The position numbers and the translations under genes were made by a program. A DNA stretch of 64,000 nt from a virus. The notes under the pieces were generated by a model that saw only the letters and a list, made by a program, of their open reading frames with translations, had not been told where the DNA came from and did not search any database. Positions 56,260 to 64,000 of this stretch are shown one piece after another; the first letter of the stretch is position 1, and every line of letters starts with the position of its first letter. The stretch lies in IMG/VR virus record IMGVR_UViG_3300023202_000163, positions 1-64,000 of that record; one strand, 5' to 3'.

Positions 56260-58487
56260 TGGCACAAAACCCAGAAGATGCATTCGATACAGAAGAGGGG
56301 GCTTTAGGGGGTGGAGGCAGCGGCGGAAGCAGCCCAACAGCCTCTACTTCAGGACCTACTCCGCACAGAACACCAGTTTCTGACTTAACAGCACTTCAAG
56401 CAATATCCGATGGCAGAACAGGAGAAGTAGTTCTTGTTATCTCCAACAATACACTATATTCTCTGAACACCGATTTAACTTCTGCTCCTACAGGCTCTGT
56501 GCCAAGCCAAAGTGGTGGCTTTTGGGTTCCTGTCGGTACTGTCGGACCTACAGGTCCCCCAGGACCTCCGGGCGCGCCCACAGGAGAGACAGGAGAACGA
56601 GGACCTACTGGACCACAAGGAGTAGGTTTAGTTGGTCCTACCGGAGTTACTGGAGATGTTGGCCCCACGGGACCTAGAGGTTTCCGCGGCTTAGCAGGCT
56701 CAACGGGAAATTCCGGCACTACAGGACCTACTGGAGTATCGGTTACTGGGCCCACAGGATCTACTGGCTCTACGGGAGTTACAGGGACTACTGGAAATCC
56801 TGGACCTATGGGCCCTCCCGGACAAATAGGAAACACTGGGGCAGGAGAGACAGGAGCCACGGGACCTACAGGTTCTCAAGGACTTCAAGGCTCTACCGGT
56901 TTTACAGGCCCCCCAGGACCTCCTGGAGCAACAAACGGAAGCACAGGCCCGACCGGCCCCACAGGTCCTACGGGCTCTACTGGCCCTACCGGCCCGACCG
57001 GTCTACAGGGAGTTACAGGAGAAAAAGGCGCTACTGACGGCGCAACCGGAGCTACCGGCCCTACTGGAAATGATGGAAACACTGGACCCCAGGGTCCGGT
57101 AGGCTCTATTGGACCTACCGGAGAGACAGGAGCCAAAGGAGAGACAGGACCTATAGGCCCTCAAGGAAATACCGGAGAGGCTCCTCCTAATATTGTTTTA
57201 ACGGACGGATCTACTCCTATTTTAAGCACACAAGAAATACAGGACGGTATAGGTATAGGCACCTCTATTGTGTCCTCTAATCAAGCTATCAATTCCTTAA
57301 AAACCTCTACATCTTCCTTAGCAATTTTTAGAACCTCTAATCCAGGTTCCAATTCTGTCTTAGAATTGCGTTCTCAAGACGGCTCTGAAATATTTAGATT
57401 TTCAAAAAACAGTACTAAATGGAGTCTTAGAAACGACGAAACTGATAATTTTAGAATTGATAATCCCGGGGGATCAGCAATTTTTCAAATAGAGCCAGGA
57501 ATTACGCAAAAAGCTATACATATAGATTCCACAGGAGAAGTAGGCATAGGTACTTCCAACCCAGTCACAAAACTGGATGTAAACGGTGGAATCACTTCCA
57601 GAGGAAATTTAGTAGTTCAGAATAATTCTGGTGCTCCCGAAACAACATCCACAATAAAAATTGATAGCGGTTTAAGTAATGTACAAAATTCCGATTTAGC
57701 TTTGTCTGATAGAGGTACAAATAATTGGACTCTACGAAAAAATGTATTTAACGATTTTGTGCTAGTAGATAACGTAAATGGGCTATTCCCCTTAGTTGTG
57801 GTGAAGGGTGCAGCTACAAATACAATTAGAGTTGCCGCCAACAGTACTGTTGGTATAGGTACAGACACTCCTACAGCAAAATTAGAAGTCATCGGATCCT
57901 TTAAAGCGACGAGTGCAGAAATTGGTGGAAATTTAAGTTCTTCTGGATTTTTTGCAACCAACATAACAGCTCTAAATATTTTAACTTTAACTGCCGGAAC
58001 TATTAGTGACGGAGCGTCGAAAAATATAAATATATTTGAATCTGTAGTACCTTCAGGAGCTGTGCTGCCTTTTGCTAGTAATACAGTGCCTAATGGTTGG
58101 ATTCTTTGTGATGGACAAGCAATTAGTAGAGCAGGGTTTTCGGGGTTATTTTCCGCAATTGGAACAACCTACGGTGCAGGGGATGGAATTACTACATTTA
58201 ACGTACCTGATTTAAGATCCAGAGTACCTGTTGGTAAATTAACGGGCGATTCTGATTTTAATGCACTTAATGACCAAGGAGGAGAGAAGACACATACTCT
58301 TACTGAGCAGGAAATGCCTTCTCACACCCACGATATTCAAACTAATACAAGTAATTTTAATGGTTCTTTCACTCTTACAGGATTTAATGTTCAAGGACCC
58401 AATACCCAAACACTGGCCGCTGGTGGAGACCAGCCGCACAATAATCTTCAACCCTTTATCGTTTTAAATTACATTATAAAAACGTAG
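56259..58487 (+). CDS. Collagen-like fibre with phage tail collar domain
   Basis: The 742-residue protein has the shared head module (about 40-95, [28 protein letters not shown]), a collagen array (about 100-305), fibre repeats with [17 protein letters not shown] and [16 protein letters not shown], and a C-terminal phage tail collar domain. The latter is shown by [40 protein letters not shown] and DLRSRVPVG, then [15 protein letters not shown] and the usual [15 protein letters not shown] end. The collar domain often binds receptors, so this is a good candidate for host recognition. Confidence 0.9.
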   Translation: MAQNPEDAFDTEEGALGGGGSGGSSPTASTSGPTPHRTPVSDLTALQAISDGRTGEVVLVISNNTLYSLNTDLTSAPTGSVPSQSGGFWVPVGTVGPTGPPGPPGAPTGETGERGPTGPQGVGLVGPTGVTGDVGPTGPRGFRGLAGSTGNSGTTGPTGVSVTGPTGSTGSTGVTGTTGNPGPMGPPGQIGNTGAGETGATGPTGSQGLQGSTGFTGPPGPPGATNGSTGPTGPTGPTGSTGPTGPTGLQGVTGEKGATDGATGATGPTGNDGNTGPQGPVGSIGPTGETGAKGETGPIGPQGNTGEAPPNIVLTDGSTPILSTQEIQDGIGIGTSIVSSNQAINSLKTSTSSLAIFRTSNPGSNSVLELRSQDGSEIFRFSKNSTKWSLRNDETDNFRIDNPGGSAIFQIEPGITQKAIHIDSTGEVGIGTSNPVTKLDVNGGITSRGNLVVQNNSGAPETTSTIKIDSGLSNVQNSDLALSDRGTNNWTLRKNVFNDFVLVDNVNGLFPLVVVKGAATNTIRVAANSTVGIGTDTPTAKLEVIGSFKATSAEIGGNLSSSGFFATNITALNILTLTAGTISDGASKNINIFESVVPSGAVLPFASNTVPNGWILCDGQAISRAGFSGLFSAIGTTYGAGDGITTFNVPDLRSRVPVGKLTGDSDFNALNDQGGEKTHTLTEQEMPSHTHDIQTNTSNFNGSFTLTGFNVQGPNTQTLAAGGDQPHNNLQPFIVLNYIIKT

Positions 58488-58529
58488 ATTATCCTTTATC
58501 AAGAGAGCCAAAAACAGGTAGATGCGTAA

Positions 58530-60380
58530 ATGAGTGAAATAGGACCAACAGGGCCAATAGGGCCTACAGGACCAACGGGTCCGGCAGGGCCGCAAGGGGC
58601 TCCGGGCCCTTCCTTGCCGGGAGCTACAGGCGCTACGGGAGCTACGGGAACTTCGCCCCCTGCCATCCCTGGCCCAAAGGGGGATAAGGGTGGAACAGGG
58701 TCTACCGGACCTACAGGTTCTGCTGGTATACCTGGACCTGCTGGCGCTAAAGGAGATCGCGGTGCTCAGGGCCCTATAGGCGTTAAAGGAAACTCTATAA
58801 CCGGAGCAACCGGACCAACAGGCCCCCCAGGCCCCGCAGGCATAGGCTTGGCTGGAGCAAAGGGTAATACGGGCAACACCGGTTTAACGGGCCCTGTGGG
58901 CACAACAGGAGCTACAGGAAGAACTGGAAATACGGGCCCCACAGGGGCCAAAGGGGCCACAGGAGTAGGCCTAGTGGGGCCCACTGGAGCTACTTCTGGC
59001 TCTACCGGGGCCACAGGAGCCCAAGGCAACACAGGGGCTACAGGAATAGCCGGACCTACTGGTCCTCAAGGAATTCAAGGAAATCAAGGAATCCAGGGAG
59101 AGACAGGACATCAAGGATTATTAGGACCTACTGGTCCGCAGGGGGAGACAGGGCCACAGGGTCCTGCCGGAGGGCCGACCGGACCCACCGGGGAGGGATC
59201 TGCTGGCCCTACCGGACCCACCGGACCCACTGGGGGAATTACTATACATGCTCAACTATCTAACCTTTCTGCCGATGACCACCCTCAATACGTTTTAACC
59301 GATGGAAGCAGAGGCCTTGCTAACAATAACAATGCAGGTTTGCGATTAATAATTGATTCTGGATTGACCTCTTCGCAACTATCTGTTATAGACTTTCAAG
59401 ACAGAGGCTCGGATGCTTGGCGTCTTGGGAAGAATAGTGCAAATTCTTTTTTCCTACAAAATACAAATTTAGGGAATACCACTGTAATTATACAGGATGA
59501 AGCTCCTACAAATTCTTTAGTGATACTGGATTCTGGAAATGTAGGGTTAGGTACCGGGTCTCCTGCACAAAAACTCCATGTAATAGGGAGCGCTAGAGTT
59601 CAAGGCGACGAACTTAGAGTAGACAATAATGCAGATAATGACACTACTGTAACCATAGATAGTGGTTCCGCCGCTCCTCAGCATTCTCATTTAGTCTTCT
59701 CTGATAGAAACTTTGCGCAATGGTTCCTATGTAAGCCCCCGGATAATACTTTTTTCTTACAGCACGTACCTGATGGCTCCCCCTTAATTACATTTAGACC
59801 TAATCATACAATAGATCTTAATGCCAATACTGTATTTCAGAAGGCTTCTTCTGATAATATGGATATACATGCGCACGCAGCAAGACATGCTCCCGGTGGG
59901 CAAGACCCTATAGATTTTTCAGGGGCTCAGCAAATAGGGCTAATAGGGCAAAATTCAGTAGAATCGTTAAATATTGCAATAGGTAATAATTGGACAGATT
60001 TAACAGGACCTTCTGTAGGTTTAGGGCAAGATTTAGTTTTTGATTTCTCTTCTCGTAGTGCAAATACAATAATTAAAATAGAATATTTTATGACGTTTGC
60101 AGAAGCGGGGGGTGCGGGAGATACATGGTCAGCCGAGGGGAGACTAGTACGTATTGATTCGTTTGGTACTACCCAAGAAGGTCCTGGAATCTTTGGAACA
60201 GGAGTTTCTAGTAATCAGGGCCCACAAAACATAGAAGGAGTTACTGTTAGTGGTTCTCGTTACGTAATAACTCCTCCTGAACTTGTGACGTTTAGACTAC
60301 AAGCCAGGGAATCTAACACGGAAACCATATGTATCATGACCTCTTTTGTTTTCACAGAACTACGTAACGTATCTCTATAA
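58530..60380 (+). CDS. Collagen-like fibre protein (616 aa)
   Basis: Unlike the others this protein begins directly with the collagen array ([19 protein letters not shown] from residue 5) and lacks the head module, so it may attach to another fibre. The array runs to about residue 235. Then come fibre repeats ([19 protein letters not shown]), an HDPQ-like segment ([20 protein letters not shown]) common in phage fibres, and a C-terminal beta-sandwich of about 130 residues ([33 protein letters not shown]). Confidence 0.85.
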   Translation: MSEIGPTGPIGPTGPTGPAGPQGAPGPSLPGATGATGATGTSPPAIPGPKGDKGGTGSTGPTGSAGIPGPAGAKGDRGAQGPIGVKGNSITGATGPTGPPGPAGIGLAGAKGNTGNTGLTGPVGTTGATGRTGNTGPTGAKGATGVGLVGPTGATSGSTGATGAQGNTGATGIAGPTGPQGIQGNQGIQGETGHQGLLGPTGPQGETGPQGPAGGPTGPTGEGSAGPTGPTGPTGGITIHAQLSNLSADDHPQYVLTDGSRGLANNNNAGLRLIIDSGLTSSQLSVIDFQDRGSDAWRLGKNSANSFFLQNTNLGNTTVIIQDEAPTNSLVILDSGNVGLGTGSPAQKLHVIGSARVQGDELRVDNNADNDTTVTIDSGSAAPQHSHLVFSDRNFAQWFLCKPPDNTFFLQHVPDGSPLITFRPNHTIDLNANTVFQKASSDNMDIHAHAARHAPGGQDPIDFSGAQQIGLIGQNSVESLNIAIGNNWTDLTGPSVGLGQDLVFDFSSRSANTIIKIEYFMTFAEAGGAGDTWSAEGRLVRIDSFGTTQEGPGIFGTGVSSNQGPQNIEGVTVSGSRYVITPPELVTFRLQARESNTETICIMTSFVFTELRNVSL

Positions 60381-60405
60381 TATTATATATCCTTAGGAGA
60401 AAAAT

Positions 60406-60948
60406 ATGGCCGTTTCTATAAGAATTCATCCAAACGCTTTTGATGCTGGCGGCCCCTTAGAGGGTTTTGACGTTAGAGCCAATCCTCCATTTGCTAATAC
60501 TTTATCCAGCCCAAGGGTTCCTAGTTTCAATAATCCAGAAGGAAGCCCATTAGCCCCTAAGCCTGGGTTTATTGCAAGCGCCTCTCCCTTGACCCATAGA
60601 ACCAACATAAATGAGGACGGCACTTCAGCACCTGCCGCGCCTTCTGCCACCAGAAACGAAGCGCAAGATGTTCGTGTACATATATCCCCCACAACCGGTT
60701 CTTCTATTCTGCGCGGAAGGCCATTCCAGCCAGGGAACGTGGAATTTGATCTTGCTTATGGAATAGATGTGGGTATAGCCCCCTCTTCAATAGATGAAAA
60801 TTTGTTTGAAACCGCTTTGTTGGACACTGTTGGTAGACAGTTTATGGCAACTCTCCAAGACTTGATTATGCGACAAATAATCGAAGTTAGGGATCAAAAT
60901 GGGGTTGTACTAACTGCTCAGACATTAGCAGACTTTTCTGTAACATAA
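60406..60948 (+). CDS. Unknown, probable virion protein
   Basis: The 180-residue product follows AGGAGAAA. It has little regular secondary structure in the first 100 residues (Pro, Ala, Asn and Ser rich) with a more ordered C-terminal part (GNVEFDLAYGIDVGIAP and LLDTVGRQFMATLQDLIM). No family recognised. Position after the fibre genes suggests a structural role. Confidence 0.55.
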   Translation: MAVSIRIHPNAFDAGGPLEGFDVRANPPFANTLSSPRVPSFNNPEGSPLAPKPGFIASASPLTHRTNINEDGTSAPAAPSATRNEAQDVRVHISPTTGSSILRGRPFQPGNVEFDLAYGIDVGIAPSSIDENLFETALLDTVGRQFMATLQDLIMRQIIEVRDQNGVVLTAQTLADFSVT

Positions 60949-60949
60949 C

Positions 60950-60959
60950 TACACTAAAG
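60950..60959 (+). promoter_or_regulatory. TACACTAAAG motif
   Basis: ACTACACTAAAGAC lies only seven bases before the ATG of the glycosyltransferase gene, so here it occupies the RBS position. It shares 14 bases (AACTACACTAAAGA) with the instance at 4936. Confidence 0.35.
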
Positions 60960-60966
60960 ACTTTGC

Positions 60967-63801
60967 ATGAAAAACATTTGTTTTCTATGCGAAAGTACAG
61001 AATTTTACTCAGCAGTTTCAACTAGTGGTGAGAATACGCCTTATTTAGTTTGTGGTGGCTGTGGGGTATGGGCACAATTTCCTGAAAAATCCTTTAAAAG
61101 AAGTTCAGTCTTACTAGAGGATTCAGAACTATCAGAAAATTATAAATTAATAAACCAAGACTTGGCTGAGAGGCTTGCAGCAAAGCATAAACCCGAAAGC
61201 GTTTTAGACATAGGCCCCAAATCCCTTCATTTCACAGAGTGTTTTAAGGGTTTAGGGATAAATAAAGTTATAAGTATAGATGATTGCGAGACAAAAAAAT
61301 ATAAAATAGAAAAAAACTCTAACAAAATTGTAGGGGATTTTCTAAGCTATAATTTTAATGGACAAAAATTTGATCTTATAACTTTAGTTCATTCTATCGA
61401 GAGATTTAAAAATCCTGTTTCTTTATTTAAAAAAATAAAAAGTATTTTGACAGATAAAGGAGTTGTTTACGTTAGAACTCCATTATCTGAATCGGTAGGT
61501 TTGCCTACTCACCTAAAAAAAGAAAATTATAAGAAAAATTCAATTATTTTTTCAAAAAAATCCTTTAAAGCTTTATGTAAAAAAGAAGGTTTTGTAATTT
61601 TTGATGAATGGGAACAACCTGGTCTTGGCCAAATTGATTGGCAATTGAAAATTGCTGATGATATTAGAGTTTCTTTTGCTGTAATTTCACACAACGAAGA
61701 AAAAATTATAGGTAGAATGCTCGACAGTATCTCCCCCATAGCTTGGGAGGTAGTAGTGTATTTAAATAATTGCAGCGACAACACACCACAAGTTATAAAA
61801 GATTTTAGTAAAAGAACAGGAATTAAAATAAAAATTATAGAAGGGTTTTGGGACAATAACTTCGCCCGCGCTAAAAATGAGGCTATAATGGCCTGTGAGG
61901 GTACACACGTAGCTTGGATGGATTGTGATGATGTGTTATCCCCAGATGCCCCAGAAAAAATTATTAAGCTTTTACAAGAAAAACCCGACCATCCTCAGGA
62001 TTGGAGACTTATATACGGCGGAGACACATTTTTCCATCTAAGGTTATGGAAGAATGAAGCCAGAGACGACGGTAAAGGAAATGTCTATAAACCACATTTT
62101 CACGATAAATGCCATGAATATGTACAATTAGGTGCTTATGGTAGTATGAAGATTAAATGTGACACTATTACGCTAAAACATATTCCCCAGCCAAAAGATG
62201 CGTCTGGCAGAAACATAGAAATACTAACTGAAGCTGAAAAGGTAGGACCTACGCCTTGTCCATATTGCCCAGGAGAATTTGATGGCAAAAGCAGAACTCT
62301 TTTTTATCTTGGTAACGGATTAAGAGAAGCTGGTCGGTATGAAGAAGCATTAAAGAGGTACGATACATATCTAATAAACAATATGGGGTGGCACGACGAG
62401 AGATTCTGGGCTTGGATGTATAAGGGCCAGTGTCATCAAGGGCTAAACCAAAAAGAAGAAGCTTTAAAAGCATATTGCCAAGCCATAGCTACCAATTCTC
62501 ATTGGGCTGAGCCTTACCTCGCTATAGCAAGAATGAAGTATCAAGAGGGTGCAGATACAAAAGAAGTAGCAAAATTCCAGCAAGCTATATCTTGGGCAGT
62601 ACACGCAGCAACAAATCCAATACCAAACACTTTAATGTTTTTGAATATGGGGGCTTATAAAGACCAACCATGGAGGTTAATAAGCTGGTGTTGGGAACAT
62701 CTAGGAGATTTCGAGAAAGCTCTTAATTATGGTATAATAGCAAAAGAAAAAATAGGCGGGGAAGATCAATCTTGGGATGATCGTTTAAATAGGTTGCGTA
62801 CCAGTTTAAATAAAAGTTCGCCCTCTGTCTCCAATGCTTCAAATAAAATAGTTCAAATATGCAGACCCGGCGCATTAGGTGATATTATCATGTCCACGGC
62901 TGCGTGCAAAGGTTTAAAAGAACAGGGTTATTACGTTCGTTATGTATGCCATCCCAGTTCTATAGAAGCAATATCCAATAATCCTTTTGTTGACGAAGTA
63001 ATTACGGTTTCTGATAATAATTATCCTAAAATTGTAGAAGCTACAAAGAATCTTGAAAAACCAGAAAAGTTTATACTTATGCAGTATCCTATGAATGAAG
63101 GCTATCCGGATAAACCTATGCAAAAACATCTATCTCATTATTTTTGCGAGCAAGCCGGGGTACCGCAGACTACTGATTTAAGTTTAGGTCTTACTCAGGA
63201 ACATTTAAATTACGGGGCTGAGAATGGTTTCGGTAAAGTAGTTGTGCACACTACCGCAGGTTGGTCCCCGTTAAAAAATTGGCCTATAAATTGGTACGAA
63301 AAATTAGCCAAAATGATAAAAGAAGAACTAGGCTTGGATGTAATACAGATAGGAGCAGAGAGGGATGTCCCTGTAGGGGGGATTACTAAGCTGGTAACTC
63401 CTTCAATAAAACATGCTGCGGCGGTGCAGAAATTCTGTACTCTTTTTATTGGCGGGGATTCAGTATTTAATCATACCTCTCGCGCAATGAATAAGAGATC
63501 CATTATTATATGGGGGTCTACTCATCCTCTTGGTTCTGGCTACGACCAGAATATAAATTTAGTAAATGGAGAAAAATGGACAAGAGACATGGGAAACGGG
63601 GGACCCACTAAAGAGTGTCAACCGTGCTATAAGGAGTTTAATCACATGTCTGTACACCCCAAACCTCCCTGTCCTAACTTAGTCGCGCATGATATCTCTA
63701 CTCTTCCCAGAGAAGACTACCCAGAAAAGACATTAAATAGCTGTATGTCAAAAAATACTGTAAATCTTGTATGGAAATACACTAAAGAACTTTTATCTTA
63801 G
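60967..63801 (+). CDS. Methyltransferase, GT2, TPR and GT9 fusion protein
   Basis: A 944-residue multidomain enzyme. Residues 5-32 hold a zinc ribbon (CFLC..CGGC). Residues 75-215 look like a SAM-dependent methyltransferase (VLDIGPKSLHF, DLITLVHSIERFKNP). Residues 233-345 are a family 2 glycosyltransferase (FAVISHNEEKIIGRMLDS, DxD-type WMDCDD at 317-322). Residues 440-600 have TPR-like helices (LREAGRYEEALKRYDTYL). Residues 627-944 match family 9 heptosyltransferases (ICRPGALGDIIMSTAA, HTTAGWSPLKNWP, FIGGDSVFNH). Such proteins build or modify glycans. Together with the HldE-type gene at 5752 a heptose-containing modification is likely. The acceptor, host LPS or virion fibres, is unknown. Confidence 0.88.
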   Translation: MKNICFLCESTEFYSAVSTSGENTPYLVCGGCGVWAQFPEKSFKRSSVLLEDSELSENYKLINQDLAERLAAKHKPESVLDIGPKSLHFTECFKGLGINKVISIDDCETKKYKIEKNSNKIVGDFLSYNFNGQKFDLITLVHSIERFKNPVSLFKKIKSILTDKGVVYVRTPLSESVGLPTHLKKENYKKNSIIFSKKSFKALCKKEGFVIFDEWEQPGLGQIDWQLKIADDIRVSFAVISHNEEKIIGRMLDSISPIAWEVVVYLNNCSDNTPQVIKDFSKRTGIKIKIIEGFWDNNFARAKNEAIMACEGTHVAWMDCDDVLSPDAPEKIIKLLQEKPDHPQDWRLIYGGDTFFHLRLWKNEARDDGKGNVYKPHFHDKCHEYVQLGAYGSMKIKCDTITLKHIPQPKDASGRNIEILTEAEKVGPTPCPYCPGEFDGKSRTLFYLGNGLREAGRYEEALKRYDTYLINNMGWHDERFWAWMYKGQCHQGLNQKEEALKAYCQAIATNSHWAEPYLAIARMKYQEGADTKEVAKFQQAISWAVHAATNPIPNTLMFLNMGAYKDQPWRLISWCWEHLGDFEKALNYGIIAKEKIGGEDQSWDDRLNRLRTSLNKSSPSVSNASNKIVQICRPGALGDIIMSTAACKGLKEQGYYVRYVCHPSSIEAISNNPFVDEVITVSDNNYPKIVEATKNLEKPEKFILMQYPMNEGYPDKPMQKHLSHYFCEQAGVPQTTDLSLGLTQEHLNYGAENGFGKVVVHTTAGWSPLKNWPINWYEKLAKMIKEELGLDVIQIGAERDVPVGGITKLVTPSIKHAAAVQKFCTLFIGGDSVFNHTSRAMNKRSIIIWGSTHPLGSGYDQNINLVNGEKWTRDMGNGGPTKECQPCYKEFNHMSVHPKPPCPNLVAHDISTLPREDYPEKTLNSCMSKNTVNLVWKYTKELLS
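63778..63787 (+). promoter_or_regulatory. TACACTAAAG motif
   Basis: ATACACTAAAGAAC overlaps the last codons of the glycosyltransferase gene and lies 34 bases before the next start at 63822. Confidence 0.3.
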
Positions 63802-63821
63802 ATTTTAAAGGATTTTAAAGG

Positions 63822-64000
63822 ATGACAGAAGAAATTATGAATATTGAAAGTGTTATATTCGACCCATCAGATAATGCTGAAGAAGATAAAACCATAAATG
63901 GGGTTCCTGCGGGGTATATGAGTCCAAATTATCCAAGAATGATAGACGAGAAAGGGGAACAATCCTCTATTGATTTATCTGTTATCGTTTCCCGTTTCCA
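63822..64000 (+). CDS. Start of unknown gene, cut by window end
   Basis: The ATG follows a duplicated ATTTTAAAGG Shine-Dalgarno (63802-63821). The visible 59 codons begin MTEEIMNIESVIFDPSDNAE and are acidic, then YMSPNYPRMIDEKGEQSSID. No stop occurs before the window ends. The family cannot be recognised from this fragment. Confidence 0.65.
   Translation, partial: MTEEIMNIESVIFDPSDNAEEDKTINGVPAGYMSPNYPRMIDEKGEQSSIDLSVIVSRF

Overview
The window reads as part of the genome of a large tailed double-stranded DNA phage. It holds a complete packaging and head module (terminase large subunit, portal, probable prohead protease, probable scaffold, major capsid protein), a run of very large collagen-like fibre genes, an endolysin, and a translation and RNA-maturation region. 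No integrase, partition or plasmid replication gene is visible. Signal peptides, lipoprotein signals, an ADP-heptose-type nucleotidyltransferase and a heptosyltransferase-like domain point to a Gram-negative host; this is inference. Both ends of the window cut through genes.

Layout. 1-2416 (+): the 3' part of an RNase P RNA gene, a sulfotransferase-like gene, twelve tRNA genes (five of them for serine, three of those with a very unusual D-arm and T-loop), a truncated copy of the neighbouring phosphoesterase gene and a short membrane protein. 2432-4853 (+): metallophosphoesterase, a small unknown gene and RtcB RNA ligase. 4994-7903 (+): a secreted protein, two lipoproteins and an HldE/RfaE-type nucleotidyltransferase. 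7900-21246 (-): GH108 endolysin, a CCA-adding enzyme fused to a long unrelated tail, a LamG-type protein, a possible holin, an HTH peptide and several probable virion proteins, two of which carry inteins. 21321-26150: small genes and a RuvC-like resolvase. 26151-47138 (+): head and packaging genes, with two inteins in the terminase and two in the portal, plus free-standing GIY-YIG and HNH endonucleases. 47382-60948 (+): collagen-like fibres, a LamG protein and a tail-collar fibre. 60967-63801 (+): a methyltransferase, glycosyltransferase 2, TPR and glycosyltransferase 9 fusion.

How the parts may work together. RNase P RNA, tRNAs with encoded CCA, a CCA-adding enzyme, RtcB ligase and a phosphoesterase make a plausible kit for maturing and repairing tRNA. 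The heptose-type nucleotidyltransferase and the multidomain glycosyltransferase next to the fibre genes suggest sugar modification of the host surface or of the virion. Eight homing-type elements (six LAGLIDADG inteins, one GIY-YIG gene, one HNH gene) lie within about 33 kb of morphogenesis genes. The inteins sit at or near the most conserved positions, including the terminase Walker A loop.

Strongest leads: the RNase P RNA; the tRNA-Ser paralogs with three-base D-loops; the class II tRNA with a lysine anticodon; the six inteins; and a split ORF beside the GIY-YIG gene whose break lies in a perfect 32-base palindrome and which resembles T4 gene 60 bypassing.
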